The position numbers and the translations under genes were made by a program. Shown one piece after another: positions 35,176 through 44,865 of a stretch of 64,000 nt of DNA (positions are counted from its first letter, which is position 1; the number at the start of each line of letters is the position of its first letter). This DNA is from Phlebotomus papatasi. Taxonomy: Eukaryota > Arthropoda > Insecta > Diptera > Psychodidae. The stretch lies in contig NC_077222.1 in NCBI RefSeq assembly GCF_024763615.1, forward strand, positions 79,174,001 to 79,238,000, in the 5' to 3' direction. Under the pieces are notes generated by a model that did no database searches, was not told where the DNA came from, and saw nothing but the letters and a program-made list of their open reading frames with translations.

Positions 35176-35479
35176 TATATCAATTTTTATTGAAAATTTA
35201 TTTTGTAAAAAAAGAATGTTTTAAGGAAAACTAACTGCAATGAAGGGGAAATCGTGAAATGCTTGAGATTCAAATTTGTGTATAGAACTTTTATACCTTT
35301 TAAGAAAAATCAATGATGATACATAGTGGGGCGGACATTTCGTTCTTAGACGAAAATACCGTTGAATCATTCCTAAAAACGGTTTTTCAAGGTAAGAAAT
35401 TAAAAAGACACTTAAGAGCGCATTTATTAAGCGAATGGTGTCATGTTTGGGCTCGTTGGAAAGGTATTGGAATTTACGA

Positions 35480-35860
35480 CGAAACTGAACTGGTTTCAAT
35501 CGGTTTTGAATCGGTAATGAACCGGTTCATAACCGATAAATAATTTTTATACGAAATTCAATTAAATTACTCCTGAGGTGTATTTTGGGAAATATTTTGA
35601 GTGATTTATAAGTCGGTTCAAATCGGTTGTGAACCGGTTTATTACCGGTTCACAACCGATAAGTAAATTTTGTTCGAATATAATTTTTATTATTCTTTAA
35701 ACTATTTTGTGGAATCTATAGAGTGATTTATGAATCGATTTAAATCGGTTGATTACCGGTAAACGGTAAATGATGCAAAAGTACTTTTGAGGTATAGCAT
35801 CTAAGTCATGAGTTCGAGCATTTCGCAAAGCCTGGGGCGCTTTGCCACGCCTTTCGTTAT
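35480..35860 (-). repeat. dispersed repeat R, copy 3 (reverse orientation)
   Basis: It contains GGTTTTGAATCGGTAATGAA, CGGTTGTGAACCGG and GAGTTCGAGCATTTCGC, the reverse complements of the landmarks in the copies at 7895 and 48720. The surrounding open frames (35221-35499, 35313-35543, 35697-35957) are read through repeat and are not called. Confidence 0.55.
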
Positions 35861-36046
35861 AACCGGATGGTTCTTCGTTAAATTGGAAGGATCCAGAAGG
35901 AATGGGCCATCTTAAGGTGTCTAACCAGTACATCTTGCAGTGTACAACCACAACCAAATCCAGGGGGGTGACATTAGCACTGAAAAATGCGACCGGTTTT
36001 AGTGTAATTTTTTCCCTGTTTTCTTACACGTTTCGCGAGATATCGG

Positions 36047-37786
36047 CAGGTCTCTACTATATCCATTGATAAAATAATATCCAGAACTGGTATTGTTCTT
36101 GATGGCAGCTCTGACATTGCGAATGAGTTGAATGAGTTTTTCGTTAGCGTTGCAAGAGATAGTATTACTTGGGATGGTGGTAGTTCCGGTTATAATCATA
36201 AAAAAGTTGAAAGGAGTTTTTTCTTTCGTCCCACTAGTTCACTGGAATTGTTTAGGGTGATTGGGACTCTGAAGAATAGTTGTACTCCCGGAATTGATGG
36301 CATTTCTTACGCAACCCTGAAAGCAATAGCATTTAATATTGTGGATGTATTGGCCCACCTTATCAATATGTCCTTTGAAATGGGGGTATTTCCTGACTTG
36401 CTTAAACAGGCGCTAGTTATACCTTTGCACAAGAAGGGGGATCGACGAAGTTTGACAAATTACAGACCTATTTCAATCCTTCCAGCAATATCGAAGCTGT
36501 TTGAGAAGATTATTCATGTGCGAATTTACAGTTTCCTGTCTGAGTGTGACTACTTCTCGGGTGCCCAGTATGGCTTCAGACCGGGGTTGGGATGTGAAGA
36601 CGCTCTCTCGAAATTCGTTGGGGATCTTCACACTAACTTGAATAATGGGTCTTCTGCTAATGTGACTCTGTTTTTAGATCTGACGAAAGCCTTTGACTCA
36701 GTTCGCCATAGTATATTGCTTGACAAGCTTGAATGTGCGGGTTTTAGGGGTCTTCCATTGGCCTGGTTGAGGAGTTATTTGTCGGACAGGCAACAGAGAG
36801 TGAAACTGTCACCGGACTTTGTTGGACTGCCGGCAACTTGTAGTATTGGTGTCCCACAGGGATCAGTTCTGGGTCCATTGCTTTTTTTGATATATATTAA
36901 TGATCTATTGGAATTGAAATTGGGTGGGAGACCTATTGCATATGCGGATGATATTGCACTCACCTACTCGGGTACATCTAATGATCTGATTGTTCTAAAT
37001 ATGGAGACGGACCTTCGGGTGATAAGAAAATGGCTACAGATACATGGCATGCAAATTAGTATTAAGACTAAATCGATGGGGTTCTTAACTAGCGCACATT
37101 TTCTGAAGGATAGGCTTTTGATTTGCCATTCTCCCTCATGTGATGGATCATGCGATCCGCATTGCATGAAAATTGAGTCTGTTGCTCAATTCAAATATTT
37201 GGGAGTAGTTTTGGATGTGGGCTTGACTTGGAGGGAGCACATTAGTGCTGTCGCGTGTTCTCTTAAACTGCTGTCTCACCAGATGTATAAATTGCGGGAG
37301 TCCTGCTCAGTTGGGTTGCTTAGGGCTTTCTATTTTGCAATAGGTGAATCCCGATTGAGGTATGGCCTTTTATGCTGGGGTGGAGCTTGCACACAGCATT
37401 TGAGATCGGTAATCTCTGGGCAGAAGAGGGTTGTTAGAACCATGACTTTTCATGGACGCTGTGAATCCTCCTTGCCAATTTTTCGCTCACTGAGAGTTAT
37501 GCCCTTTCGAACACTTTATGTGCATAAGGTTACGGATTCTTTTTTCAAGTGCAGTGGACATCACATGCAATATTTTAGGGAGAATAGGGTGGGGAGCAGG
37601 GACAGGTCATTCGTTCCATTCCCCAAATCGCAATTGTTCAAGAGGTCTCTAAACTACCTTCTACCTCTAGTAATTAATAATGCCACAAAATTGATCTGTC
37701 CATTTGTTGGTGGGAGGGTTAAAGCCTGGCTTTTCTCGGCTGATCTTGGATTGATTGAGCAGATGCTCACATCCGTCTATGTGTAA
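36047..37786 (+). CDS. non-LTR retrotransposon reverse transcriptase (5'-truncated)
   Basis: The open frame enters at the truncation point and runs to a TAA at 37784-37786, about 579 codons, without a break. It begins in the linker before the reverse transcriptase (NELNEFFVSV). The polymerase domain is complete to the eye: HKKGDRRSLTNYRPISILP, GAQYGFRPG, LDLTKAFDS with the first catalytic Asp near 36676, GVPQGSVLGPLLFL and YADD at 36941-36952. A C-terminal region of about 250 residues follows. The endonuclease domain is absent because of truncation, and there is no natural start codon. It would copy LINE RNA at target sites if the full protein existed. The motif spellings favour the CR1/L2 group; clade assignment needs a tree. 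Confidence 0.9.
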   Translation, partial: QVSTISIDKIISRTGIVLDGSSDIANELNEFFVSVARDSITWDGGSSGYNHKKVERSFFFRPTSSLELFRVIGTLKNSCTPGIDGISYATLKAIAFNIVDVLAHLINMSFEMGVFPDLLKQALVIPLHKKGDRRSLTNYRPISILPAISKLFEKIIHVRIYSFLSECDYFSGAQYGFRPGLGCEDALSKFVGDLHTNLNNGSSANVTLFLDLTKAFDSVRHSILLDKLECAGFRGLPLAWLRSYLSDRQQRVKLSPDFVGLPATCSIGVPQGSVLGPLLFLIYINDLLELKLGGRPIAYADDIALTYSGTSNDLIVLNMETDLRVIRKWLQIHGMQISIKTKSMGFLTSAHFLKDRLLICHSPSCDGSCDPHCMKIESVAQFKYLGVVLDVGLTWREHISAVACSLKLLSHQMYKLRESCSVGLLRAFYFAIGESRLRYGLLCWGGACTQHLRSVISGQKRVVRTMTFHGRCESSLPIFRSLRVMPFRTLYVHKVTDSFFKCSGHHMQYFRENRVGSRDRSFVPFPKSQLFKRSLNYLLPLVINNATKLICPFVGGRVKAWLFSADLGLIEQMLTSVYV

Positions 37787-38284
37787 ACTACGGGAAGGTT
37801 GGCTCATTCAGCTTGGGGTACCCCTTGATATTCTCTGCTTGCTGACACTCTCTCGCCTATCGTCCTGGACATTTCTTGGTGTGCCTTATGTACGAGGTCT
37901 GTTACCTTGGACAGTTTTGTTATGTCCCAGTGCGATGAGCATGGTCATGTTCCTAAGCTGAGGTGGTTTCTTCCCCGGCTTCACTGGGTTCTTTCCCCTA
38001 ATTGTGAAGTTTGGGCATGTGATTCCCTTTTCGGGGGTGACTTGGCTCCGGGGTACTACTGATGGGGTGTCTGGGGGGTGGATTTGGGTGGGTGTCATGT
38101 TTGCTGAGGGGACTTTGGAGGTTTTTCGCCTTTGGGCTTGGTCTCACTTTCCCGTATCTTAATCTAAGCTTAGTCCTCTGTATGTTACTTATTATTAGCT
38201 ATTGTGCTTTTCGTGCACTTTACGTGGGTGGGTGCTGTTTCGCGAATGTATTTTGTGAGCTTCTGATTTAATCCACACCTCATA
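37787..38284 (+). other. LINE 3' untranslated region, first part
   Basis: Non-coding LINE sequence between the stop codon and the LTR element. It ends at the TTTG target duplicated by the LTR element. Confidence 0.6.
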
Positions 38285-38288
38285 TTTG

Positions 38289-38474
38289 TGTGGGAAATAA
38301 TTTATGTTCGTGAAAATGTAGTAGCCCATTTGGTGACAAATTTAGTCCTGTGCAATTAATCAAAGAATGAAGACGCATTTTATTCAATTGTGAATTACAT
38401 ATCCCTGAAATATAGTTATTTGTGAAATTTAAAGAAGTATTACCTCAATATTCAACGTTGTTTCGAATCCTACA
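38289..38474 (+). repeat. left LTR
   Basis: 186 bp, TG...CA ends, identical to the right LTR. It would contain promoter and polyadenylation signals; I see no clear TATA box. Confidence 0.92.
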
Positions 38475-38492
38475 TGGGGGCTCGTCCGGGAT
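38475..38492 (+). promoter_or_regulatory. primer-binding site (tRNA-Pro type)
   Basis: The 18 bases immediately after the left LTR, TGGGGGCTCGTCCGGGAT, match the classical primer site complementary to the 3' end of tRNA-Pro. There is no gap between the LTR and the site. Confidence 0.8.
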
Positions 38493-38835
38493 GAGAGGAA
38501 ATATTGATGGAAAAGACGAAGAACATTGAACATTGAAGAAGCTGACGAAAAGTAAGTGGAGAAAAACGTTGTAAAATTGTTTAAAAGACGTGATAAAAAT
38601 TAGTGAAAGACGTTGTAAGAAGAATTGAAGACGAAAGACGGTGCAAAAAGCACAAATAAATGTTTTAGTGAATAAAAACTCCAAAAACGACGAAGGACGA
38701 AAGACGGCAACGGCGCAAAGTTGCATAAGACGACGGCAATAGTTGCATAAGACGAGAGCAACCTTTGCATAACGACGAAGGACGGCAATTTTTGCATAAC
38801 GACGAAGGACGACAACACTGCAGAAGACGACGAAA

Positions 38836-40779
38836 ATGGCATCTGTTGAAGAATTGCTAGAGAATTTCACCAAGAAAGGCTTGATGACGGAGTGCGCAAA
38901 GAGGAATTTGGATTGTGAAGGCACTAAAGAGGAGCTAGCACAGCGTATTGTGCAATTTGATGAGGATGCAAATGAAACGCAAAGTGAGAGTGCAAGTGAT
39001 TCCAGAACCGATGTTGATGATGTTCCAGCAACAACTATTCCCAATGTTCTTGCTTCAAACGATTACAGGATGTTCAGCTTGAGGGACGTAGAAGATTCTC
39101 TCGAGAAATTTGGGGCAGAAGAATCGCAGGACGTTGAGGTGTGGTTGGAGGAATTTGAAGACACCGCAATGACACTTGGATGGAACGACATCCAAAAATT
39201 GATGTATTGCAAAAAATTATTGATAGGCACTGCTCGTAAATTCATTTTTGCAACAACGGGCATCAAGGATTGGAAGACCTTGAGAGATGCCCTGAGAACG
39301 GAGTTTGCCCAAAAATTAAGTTCTCTCGATGTGCATAGACGCATGACAAATCGTAGGAAAAAAGCCGATGAAAAGTTCTTGGATTTTGTCTATGAAATGC
39401 AGAGATCGGGCAGGATGGGTAGCCTTGACGAAGCAACTATATGCGAGTATATTTGCGATGGCATTGATGACAATGTCCAGAGAAAAGCTCAACTTTATGG
39501 AGCAAAGACAGTTGAAGAACTGAAGTTTCGTATCGAAGTATATGAAAAGCTGCAGCTGAAACTCAAAGACGCTGAGAAAAAGGATGATAATCCTAAGAAT
39601 GTTGCTAGTAGATCTCAGAACTCACGAGGAGAAGCCCAAAAAACGATTATTTGTTACAATTGTGGGGATGCTGGTCACAAATCCATGGAATGTCCGAATA
39701 AAAAGAGAGGACCAAAATGTTTTAAGTGCAATGGATTTGGTCATACGTCCAGCGATTGCAAGACGAAGTCGAAAGTTTCAGAATTCAAGAGTAATAATGA
39801 AGCGAAGGTCAATATGATCAACATCATTCAATCAACTAATGACGAGCTTGATATTTTGAAGATTAAGATTGGAGATAAAGAGTTTTGTGGGATCATTGAC
39901 AGCTACAGTGATCTATCTCTGATCAATGAAGATACGTACGAGTCAATTAAAGATAAGTGTGAGGATCACCAATTATCATTTCAAAGAATTCGTGGTTTTG
40001 GTGGTGCAATTATCCAGGCTTTGGCAAAAACTACAATGAATATTGAAGTTGATGGCGCGAAGTATCGGATGGAATGCCATGTTATACCCAAAGAAGTGAT
40101 GGAGACTACTTGGTTGATTGGCAGAAATTTCCTTAAGACTGTACATTACACAATAGTGCCTGGTAAAGTGACGATTCGACGACGTGATCAATGTTATAAG
40201 AATGAAAACAAGATGATCCATGTTGATGCGATGTCCCGTGCCAATATGACGATGATGACAAGCGCTGAAGATGTCACTACCAAGATAAGGACTACTAAGA
40301 GACAGAATCATGAGATTGAGTATGAAGCATGGAAATTCAGGAAGATTAAGCGTATCAAGCGAGATCGTGAGGAACATGAAGCAATTGAGAAGGAACGTCA
40401 GAAAGTGAATCATATGAAAAATATGACACAGGCGGAACGCAAACAGGAATTACGAATGAATCCATGCCAAGTAACCAATAAAATTGTGGAAATACTGGAA
40501 GAAGATTTTGACGAAGAGAGATATGGATTACAAGATTTGGCAAGACAAAATATTTCCAAAATTCACGATGAGAACAAGCGCTCGTATGATCTTCGAAGCA
40601 GAAGGGCCAATGACTATCGGATTGGCGATTTGTTCGCCATCAAGGAGACAGAATTTGATGTTGGCTACAAAGTGAGAAAAAAATTTGTCGGACCCAACGA
40701 AGTAATAGAAATACTACCTCATAACCGCTACAAGGTGAAGAAGATGGGAACTGAAGAGGGACCTGAACAGACCATATGA
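38836..40779 (+). CDS. gag-protease polyprotein fused to pol 3' remnants
   Basis: 647 codons in one frame. Residues 1-45 form a SAP-like motif (LLENFTKKGLMTECAKRNLD), seen in some insect gag proteins. A capsid-like helical region follows. Two CCHC zinc knuckles occupy 273-286 and 295-308. A retropepsin-like segment (about 335-440) has its active-site triplet as Asp355-Ser-Tyr, where the family has Asp-Ser/Thr-Gly. From 462 HVDAMSR matches the peptide found after RNase H in Ty3/gypsy pol, and the end (about 550-647: YGLQDLARQN, VGPNEVIEILPHNRYKVKKM) resembles the integrase C-terminal domain. The intervening enzymes are gone, yet the frame is kept. Described as found; nothing restored. Whether it still packages RNA is unknown. 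Confidence 0.85.
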   Translation: MASVEELLENFTKKGLMTECAKRNLDCEGTKEELAQRIVQFDEDANETQSESASDSRTDVDDVPATTIPNVLASNDYRMFSLRDVEDSLEKFGAEESQDVEVWLEEFEDTAMTLGWNDIQKLMYCKKLLIGTARKFIFATTGIKDWKTLRDALRTEFAQKLSSLDVHRRMTNRRKKADEKFLDFVYEMQRSGRMGSLDEATICEYICDGIDDNVQRKAQLYGAKTVEELKFRIEVYEKLQLKLKDAEKKDDNPKNVASRSQNSRGEAQKTIICYNCGDAGHKSMECPNKKRGPKCFKCNGFGHTSSDCKTKSKVSEFKSNNEAKVNMINIIQSTNDELDILKIKIGDKEFCGIIDSYSDLSLINEDTYESIKDKCEDHQLSFQRIRGFGGAIIQALAKTTMNIEVDGAKYRMECHVIPKEVMETTWLIGRNFLKTVHYTIVPGKVTIRRRDQCYKNENKMIHVDAMSRANMTMMTSAEDVTTKIRTTKRQNHEIEYEAWKFRKIKRIKRDREEHEAIEKERQKVNHMKNMTQAERKQELRMNPCQVTNKIVEILEEDFDEERYGLQDLARQNISKIHDENKRSYDLRSRRANDYRIGDLFAIKETEFDVGYKVRKKFVGPNEVIEILPHNRYKVKKMGTEEGPEQTI

Positions 40780-40837
40780 CGGCCGCCGACTTAATGAAAT
40801 ACTGGCAAGGAAGTTGTCCAGGGGGAAACTTGATGTC

Positions 40838-40848
40838 AGGAAGGGCCG
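40838..40848 (+). promoter_or_regulatory. polypurine tract
   Basis: AGGAAGGGCCG directly precedes the right LTR at the position where plus-strand synthesis would be primed. Confidence 0.5.
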
Positions 40849-41034
40849 TGTGGGAAATAATTTATGTTCGTGAAAATGTAGTAGCCCATTTGGTGACAAA
40901 TTTAGTCCTGTGCAATTAATCAAAGAATGAAGACGCATTTTATTCAATTGTGAATTACATATCCCTGAAATATAGTTATTTGTGAAATTTAAAGAAGTAT
41001 TACCTCAATATTCAACGTTGTTTCGAATCCTACA
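40849..41034 (+). repeat. right LTR
   Basis: 186 bp identical to 38289-38474, followed by the TTTG duplication. It interrupts the LINE 3' untranslated region. Confidence 0.92.
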
Positions 41035-41038
41035 TTTG

Positions 41039-41384
41039 TTTCCTTTGATATTCTGTTTATCGTATAACTTATTTATTTATTTATTACTTACTATATTTAT
41101 ATTTAAAATACCTTTTTGTTATTTCTTTAAGCTTTATTTATTATATTAAATGCCATACGCTGTACCAGCCTGGCCATTGTCTCTTGCTTGACATTTCCCA
41201 TTCCATAAGATACCATTTATGTATGAAATTATTGTAAAAACGACTTATACAACCTGTGAAGGAGTTTTCCATCGTTTTCACTCTGGAGGTTGGTCACCAA
41301 CGCTAAGACGTCGATGGACGCATGGGAGGTGGGAAATGTGAAATGCAAGATGAAAATAAATACAATACAATACAATACAATACA
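41039..41384 (+). other. LINE 3' untranslated region, second part with (ACAAT)n tail
   Basis: Continues the LINE after the LTR insertion and ends in about five ACAAT repeats abutting the hAT-like MITE. Confidence 0.7.
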
Positions 41385-41463
41385 ATATCTCCAAAACTTT
41401 GTTAGATTGCCAATTTTTGGTTTTCGGTTGCCTCTTCGTTATTAAATTGGCTTTTATTTTGTA

Positions 41464-41781
41464 CACACAGAAAAATGGAAAATTCTTAAACAGAAACACC
41501 CAGGAATTTAATTTCAAATCTCATCGAATGAATGCCAATGCCCTAATCCTAAATCCTTGATCATTTAGTTTTAGTTCCAATTTGCAAATCTGTAGACATT
41601 TTTCATTTTCCAGCTAATGCAGAACTTAAGTTCCCGATGTCTTAACTTGAAAGAGCTAGGGATTCTAGCCCATTTCTTTCGCTCAGAGCTTCTAAACTTA
41701 AACGCCTCGGGGATTCACGTCCAATTTAAGTTCCCGGGATCTTATATATTCTTAAATTTAGAGTCAAAATTTTTCTGTGTG
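41464..41781. mobile_element. MITE with CACACAGAAAAAT ends
   Basis: The left end CACACAGAAAAATGG and right end ATTTTTCTGTGTG are inverted and bordered by TA (41462-41463, 41782-41783). The sequence on either side is continuous with the hAT-like MITE copy at 58436-58653, which lacks it. The 318-bp interior is non-coding. Confidence 0.75.
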
Positions 41782-41926
41782 TATTAGTATTTTTTACTAA
41801 TTTTTACTAATAATTACTAGAATTACGTCATTCTACAATGACAGAAAACAGCTAATAAAGTCAAAAGTTCTTAGCTCGCTAGAAACATATGGGAAACATA
41901 GGAAATGTCATGCCCCTGACCAAATC

Positions 41927-44669
41927 TCACGAGTGGCTCCAGTCCACATAACCTTCTTCTTCGACGTTCTAAGCTGGTCCAACTTGGCTCTCTATTTGAG
42001 AGTTATATATATAATCACGAGCCGATGTCCCTTACTGTTTGAATATAGCACCCGAACCGAAGATGGGAAAACGGCAAAGAAGATAAATTTATATTTTTTC
42101 CAAAATAATAGAATCCCAAAATTCTTTAAAAATACTATACTTAGAGTTGGCAAGAAACGAAATATATAATTCAAAATTGAAAAATTACATATTGCTTTTT
42201 TTATATAATTCGAGCAACAAAGGGGTAGTTTTTCTTCAGTAAATTTATAGAATCGTATCGAGGATTTTGAATAGTCTCGTTATAGATAACTTTTTTTGCT
42301 TTTTTGAGAAGCACCAAGAAAGTTTAGGTAGAGTAACAATGTAGAAGAATACGAAAATTTGTGCATTTTCCCTGCAAACTATTGTAATCATTGCAGTGTA
42401 AAGTTTTTGGAATGTAAGGCAAAACAGAGAGTTTTCATGCCACAGTGAGAGCCCAGAGGCTCACCGCCCATGAGAGACATTAATAGTTTTGCTGGCTTTT
42501 CAGTTTGCATCTAATTTTGCAATTAAAGTAAAATATAGGTTTTCCATCGTGCCGTGAAATTAGTTAATTACGTGAAGCACGCGGCAAATGTTTCCAAGCA
42601 CCACAGCATTCTGCCTAGGGTCTGAGGAAAATATGAGAGTGGAAGTGTTGTTCTGTACGTAGAATGGGTAGACATTTACCTTCTTCCATGCCACTGACTT
42701 GTGGGGTTAGTCCAGGGAATTTTCAAGTCCATGTCAGGTTTATATTCTCTTATAGTGAGAATGAGAATATTTTAACAACAAGAATTTCAGTTCAGCCAAA
42801 TTAGATTTTTGGGCTGTTAGTGTCAGATTGTTGTGTCTGCAGAGTCAAATGAGAAGCAAATGGGGACAAATGCCGCATCCACATGTTTTATCTCCGCACT
42901 AAGGAAAGATACCATCGATGTGGAAGAGGAAGAAAAGACGTCTGACACAGCAGCATTGAGGTATTTTTAGTCAGCAATATAAGTGAAATCAGAAAACAAT
43001 GGTATAAGAAAACTTTTAATCGAATTCCAGAAAAGTTTAAGAACATCTTCTATAGAGTTTAGACAACCTTCACGAAATCCCCTCATATATTTATATGACC
43101 CAATAAATACGCGATTGGAAAATATTCATGACTTATGACACCTGCGATTTTCAATTTAGCCACTTTAAATTGAAATGCTTTTTATTAGTTCTAAAAGTTC
43201 AGATGTAGTATAGAAATTAATAGTGTCGCATTATTGTGAAACATTAACGGATCCCAGATGTTAGATTTTAAGGTTTTTTCTGCACTCAGCACGGTCTTGA
43301 GCGTCTTGAGCTCAATCTGTTAATGAATAATGTAACGTCAATGCATTAACTAAGAGCATTCGGTTAGTGCTCAACGGAGTTTGCAGATATGAAGAGTTTG
43401 ATCGATACAAATACATATTCACTGCTACTGATCCAAAATCCGAAGCAGTGTAGCTCATTATGCAATTCGTTCGAACACATTTAATATGCCGTAAGTGCGA
43501 GTGACTTTGTCTCCTGTGGTTGACATACCCCCTGTTCATAAGCTTTTCTTTATTTCTAGAACTTAAGGATGGTCTTTACCGTTCCGATCTACCATGTCTG
43601 ATCGCTTACGAACAGGGGGCGTCAAAGTCACCAACACATACGGTAAAAAAATTTTTGGTGACCTGATGCAAATTCGAACCAGATATGCTTGCGATTAACA
43701 AGGAATTTTCTGAATGTCCTGTTTTTAAATTTTTCTTTCTGATTTTTTTTTAAGATTCAGCATTAGTGCCATTAGATAGCAAATACGAGAAATTGTAAGA
43801 TTAAAATCCAGTTACTAAAATGTATTATCCGGATCTTAGGTTATTATTAGTTTGTAAAACTTAGAATGCTAGTCTTCAAATATTAATACGTTTTGGAATA
43901 TTCAAGATGACGAAGCAAAATTGAAAAAATCAATAGAAACAATTCAAGTTTTTCAGGGGTTATACAGTACGATTCCAACAGAGTAATAACATTTGATTCT
44001 TATATATCTGTAATTATAAGTTTTATTAATTGTTGTAGTTATACTATTTCATTCGTTTTCGGTTCTTACTTAACAAAATATAGTTTAAAAGTTTGAAATT
44101 TTACATATTTTTTCAAAGTATTTAAAATTTTTAGGGGTTGACCTATCGAAGGTAAACTGTACTTGAAAAATCGTTAAAAAATTTAAAGTCCTGATATTTA
44201 TATTCTACTATCCTGATATTCTAAAAGCGGGTATGATGTCGGGGAGAGCCTGATTAACTCACCTCATACTTAGCTTTTTCTACTACGTTTACTACCATAC
44301 ATGGTATTGTTATTCAAAAGGGTCTTTCCTGATGTTACTTCCAGTTATCTCAAACGTTCAGTTGTATTTCACAATAAGCTTTCTTTTCGATGAGTGTTCA
44401 ACAAAGTTAAGGTGGTTTTCCGAATTACAAGGTCAAAGGAAATTGATATTTTTTATTGCTTAAATCGATAGATAAACTATCTAAGAATACACCACTAAAA
44501 TTTTAGAACTCTATTCCAAGTATTTTCGAAGATAGAGAGCCGAAAGCAAAGGAGCGCGTAGCAGTTTTGCAAGCACCTGGACGAACATACAAAACTTTGA
44601 AGCTCGTTTATTTCACTTCTCATTTTTAAGATTTTGTCGAATTGGCGGGAAATATAGCAAAAAAAAACT
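41927..44669. other. non-coding region
   Basis: No recognised gene. Positions 42120-42180 contain a GAAATATATAATTCAAAATT stretch shared with repeat R. A foldback element lies at 43489-43652 (separate entry). Remaining short open frames are not supported. Confidence 0.4.
43489..43652. repeat. foldback element, ~160 bp
   Basis: CCGTAAGTGCGAGTGACTTTG with CCCCCTGTTCATAAGC on the left is mirrored by GCTTACGAACAGGGGGCG and CAAAGTCACCAACACATACG on the right. The left arm has about 15 extra bases. It would fold into a hairpin with a loop of some 55 bases. Probably a small MITE; no target duplication identified. Confidence 0.6.
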
Positions 44670-44671
44670 TA

Positions 44672-44865
44672 GGGGGAGGTGGGGCTACATTATTATACGA
44701 TTTTTTCGCATATTATGAAACTGAGTTTTAACATGATGTAATTTGGATAGACAAAATAATTGTGTATCTAAATAAAATAATTGCAAGGACCAGTTTCATT
44801 TAGAAATATGCGAAAAAGTCGTATAACAATCTAGCTCCACAGCTCAATGTAGCACCACCTCCCCC
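44672..44865. mobile_element. MITE family G copy 1 (GGGGGAGGTGGGGC ends)
   Basis: TA-flanked; starts GGGGGAGGTGGGGCTACATT and ends AGCACCACCTCCCCC. Sub-terminal arms TTATACGATTTTTTCGCATA and GCGAAAAAGTCGTATAAC are complementary. Related to copies at 47338, 48473 and 50717. Confidence 0.75.

Larger units (their letters stand above)
38289..41034 (+). mobile_element. internally deleted Ty3/gypsy-type LTR retrotransposon
   Basis: Two 186-bp LTRs (38289-38474, 40849-41034), identical over their whole length by eye, start TGTGGGAAAT and end ATCCTACA. TTTG is duplicated on both sides (38285-38288, 41035-41038). A primer-binding site directly follows the left LTR and a purine-rich AGGAAGGG lies just before the right one. 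A single open frame joins gag and protease to remnants of the pol 3' end, so reverse transcriptase, RNase H and the integrase core are missing. The element is non-autonomous as it stands. Confidence 0.92.
36045..41384 (+). mobile_element. 5'-truncated CR1/L2-like LINE, interrupted by an LTR element
   Basis: The LINE enters the hAT-like MITE at ATATC and ends in a tandem (ACAAT)n tail at 41360-41386, where ATATC resumes. A tandem-repeat tail instead of poly(A) is typical of CR1/L2-type elements. The 5' end is truncated within the open frame. The 3' untranslated region is 37787-38288 plus 41039-41359, split by the LTR element at 38289-41034. Confidence 0.8.
35961..41918. mobile_element. hAT-like MITE (CAGGGG ends), split by later insertions
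   Basis: The left end CAGGGGGGTGACATTAGC and right end GTCATGCCCCTG are flanked by a perfect 8-bp duplication ACCAAATC (35953-35960 and 41919-41926). An uninterrupted copy of the same element lies at 58436-58653. Here only about 85 bp (35961-36044) and about 215 bp (41385-41463, 41782-41918) belong to the MITE; the rest is a LINE with a nested LTR element, and another MITE. Eight-base duplications and CAGGG ends are the hAT signature. Confidence 0.85.
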
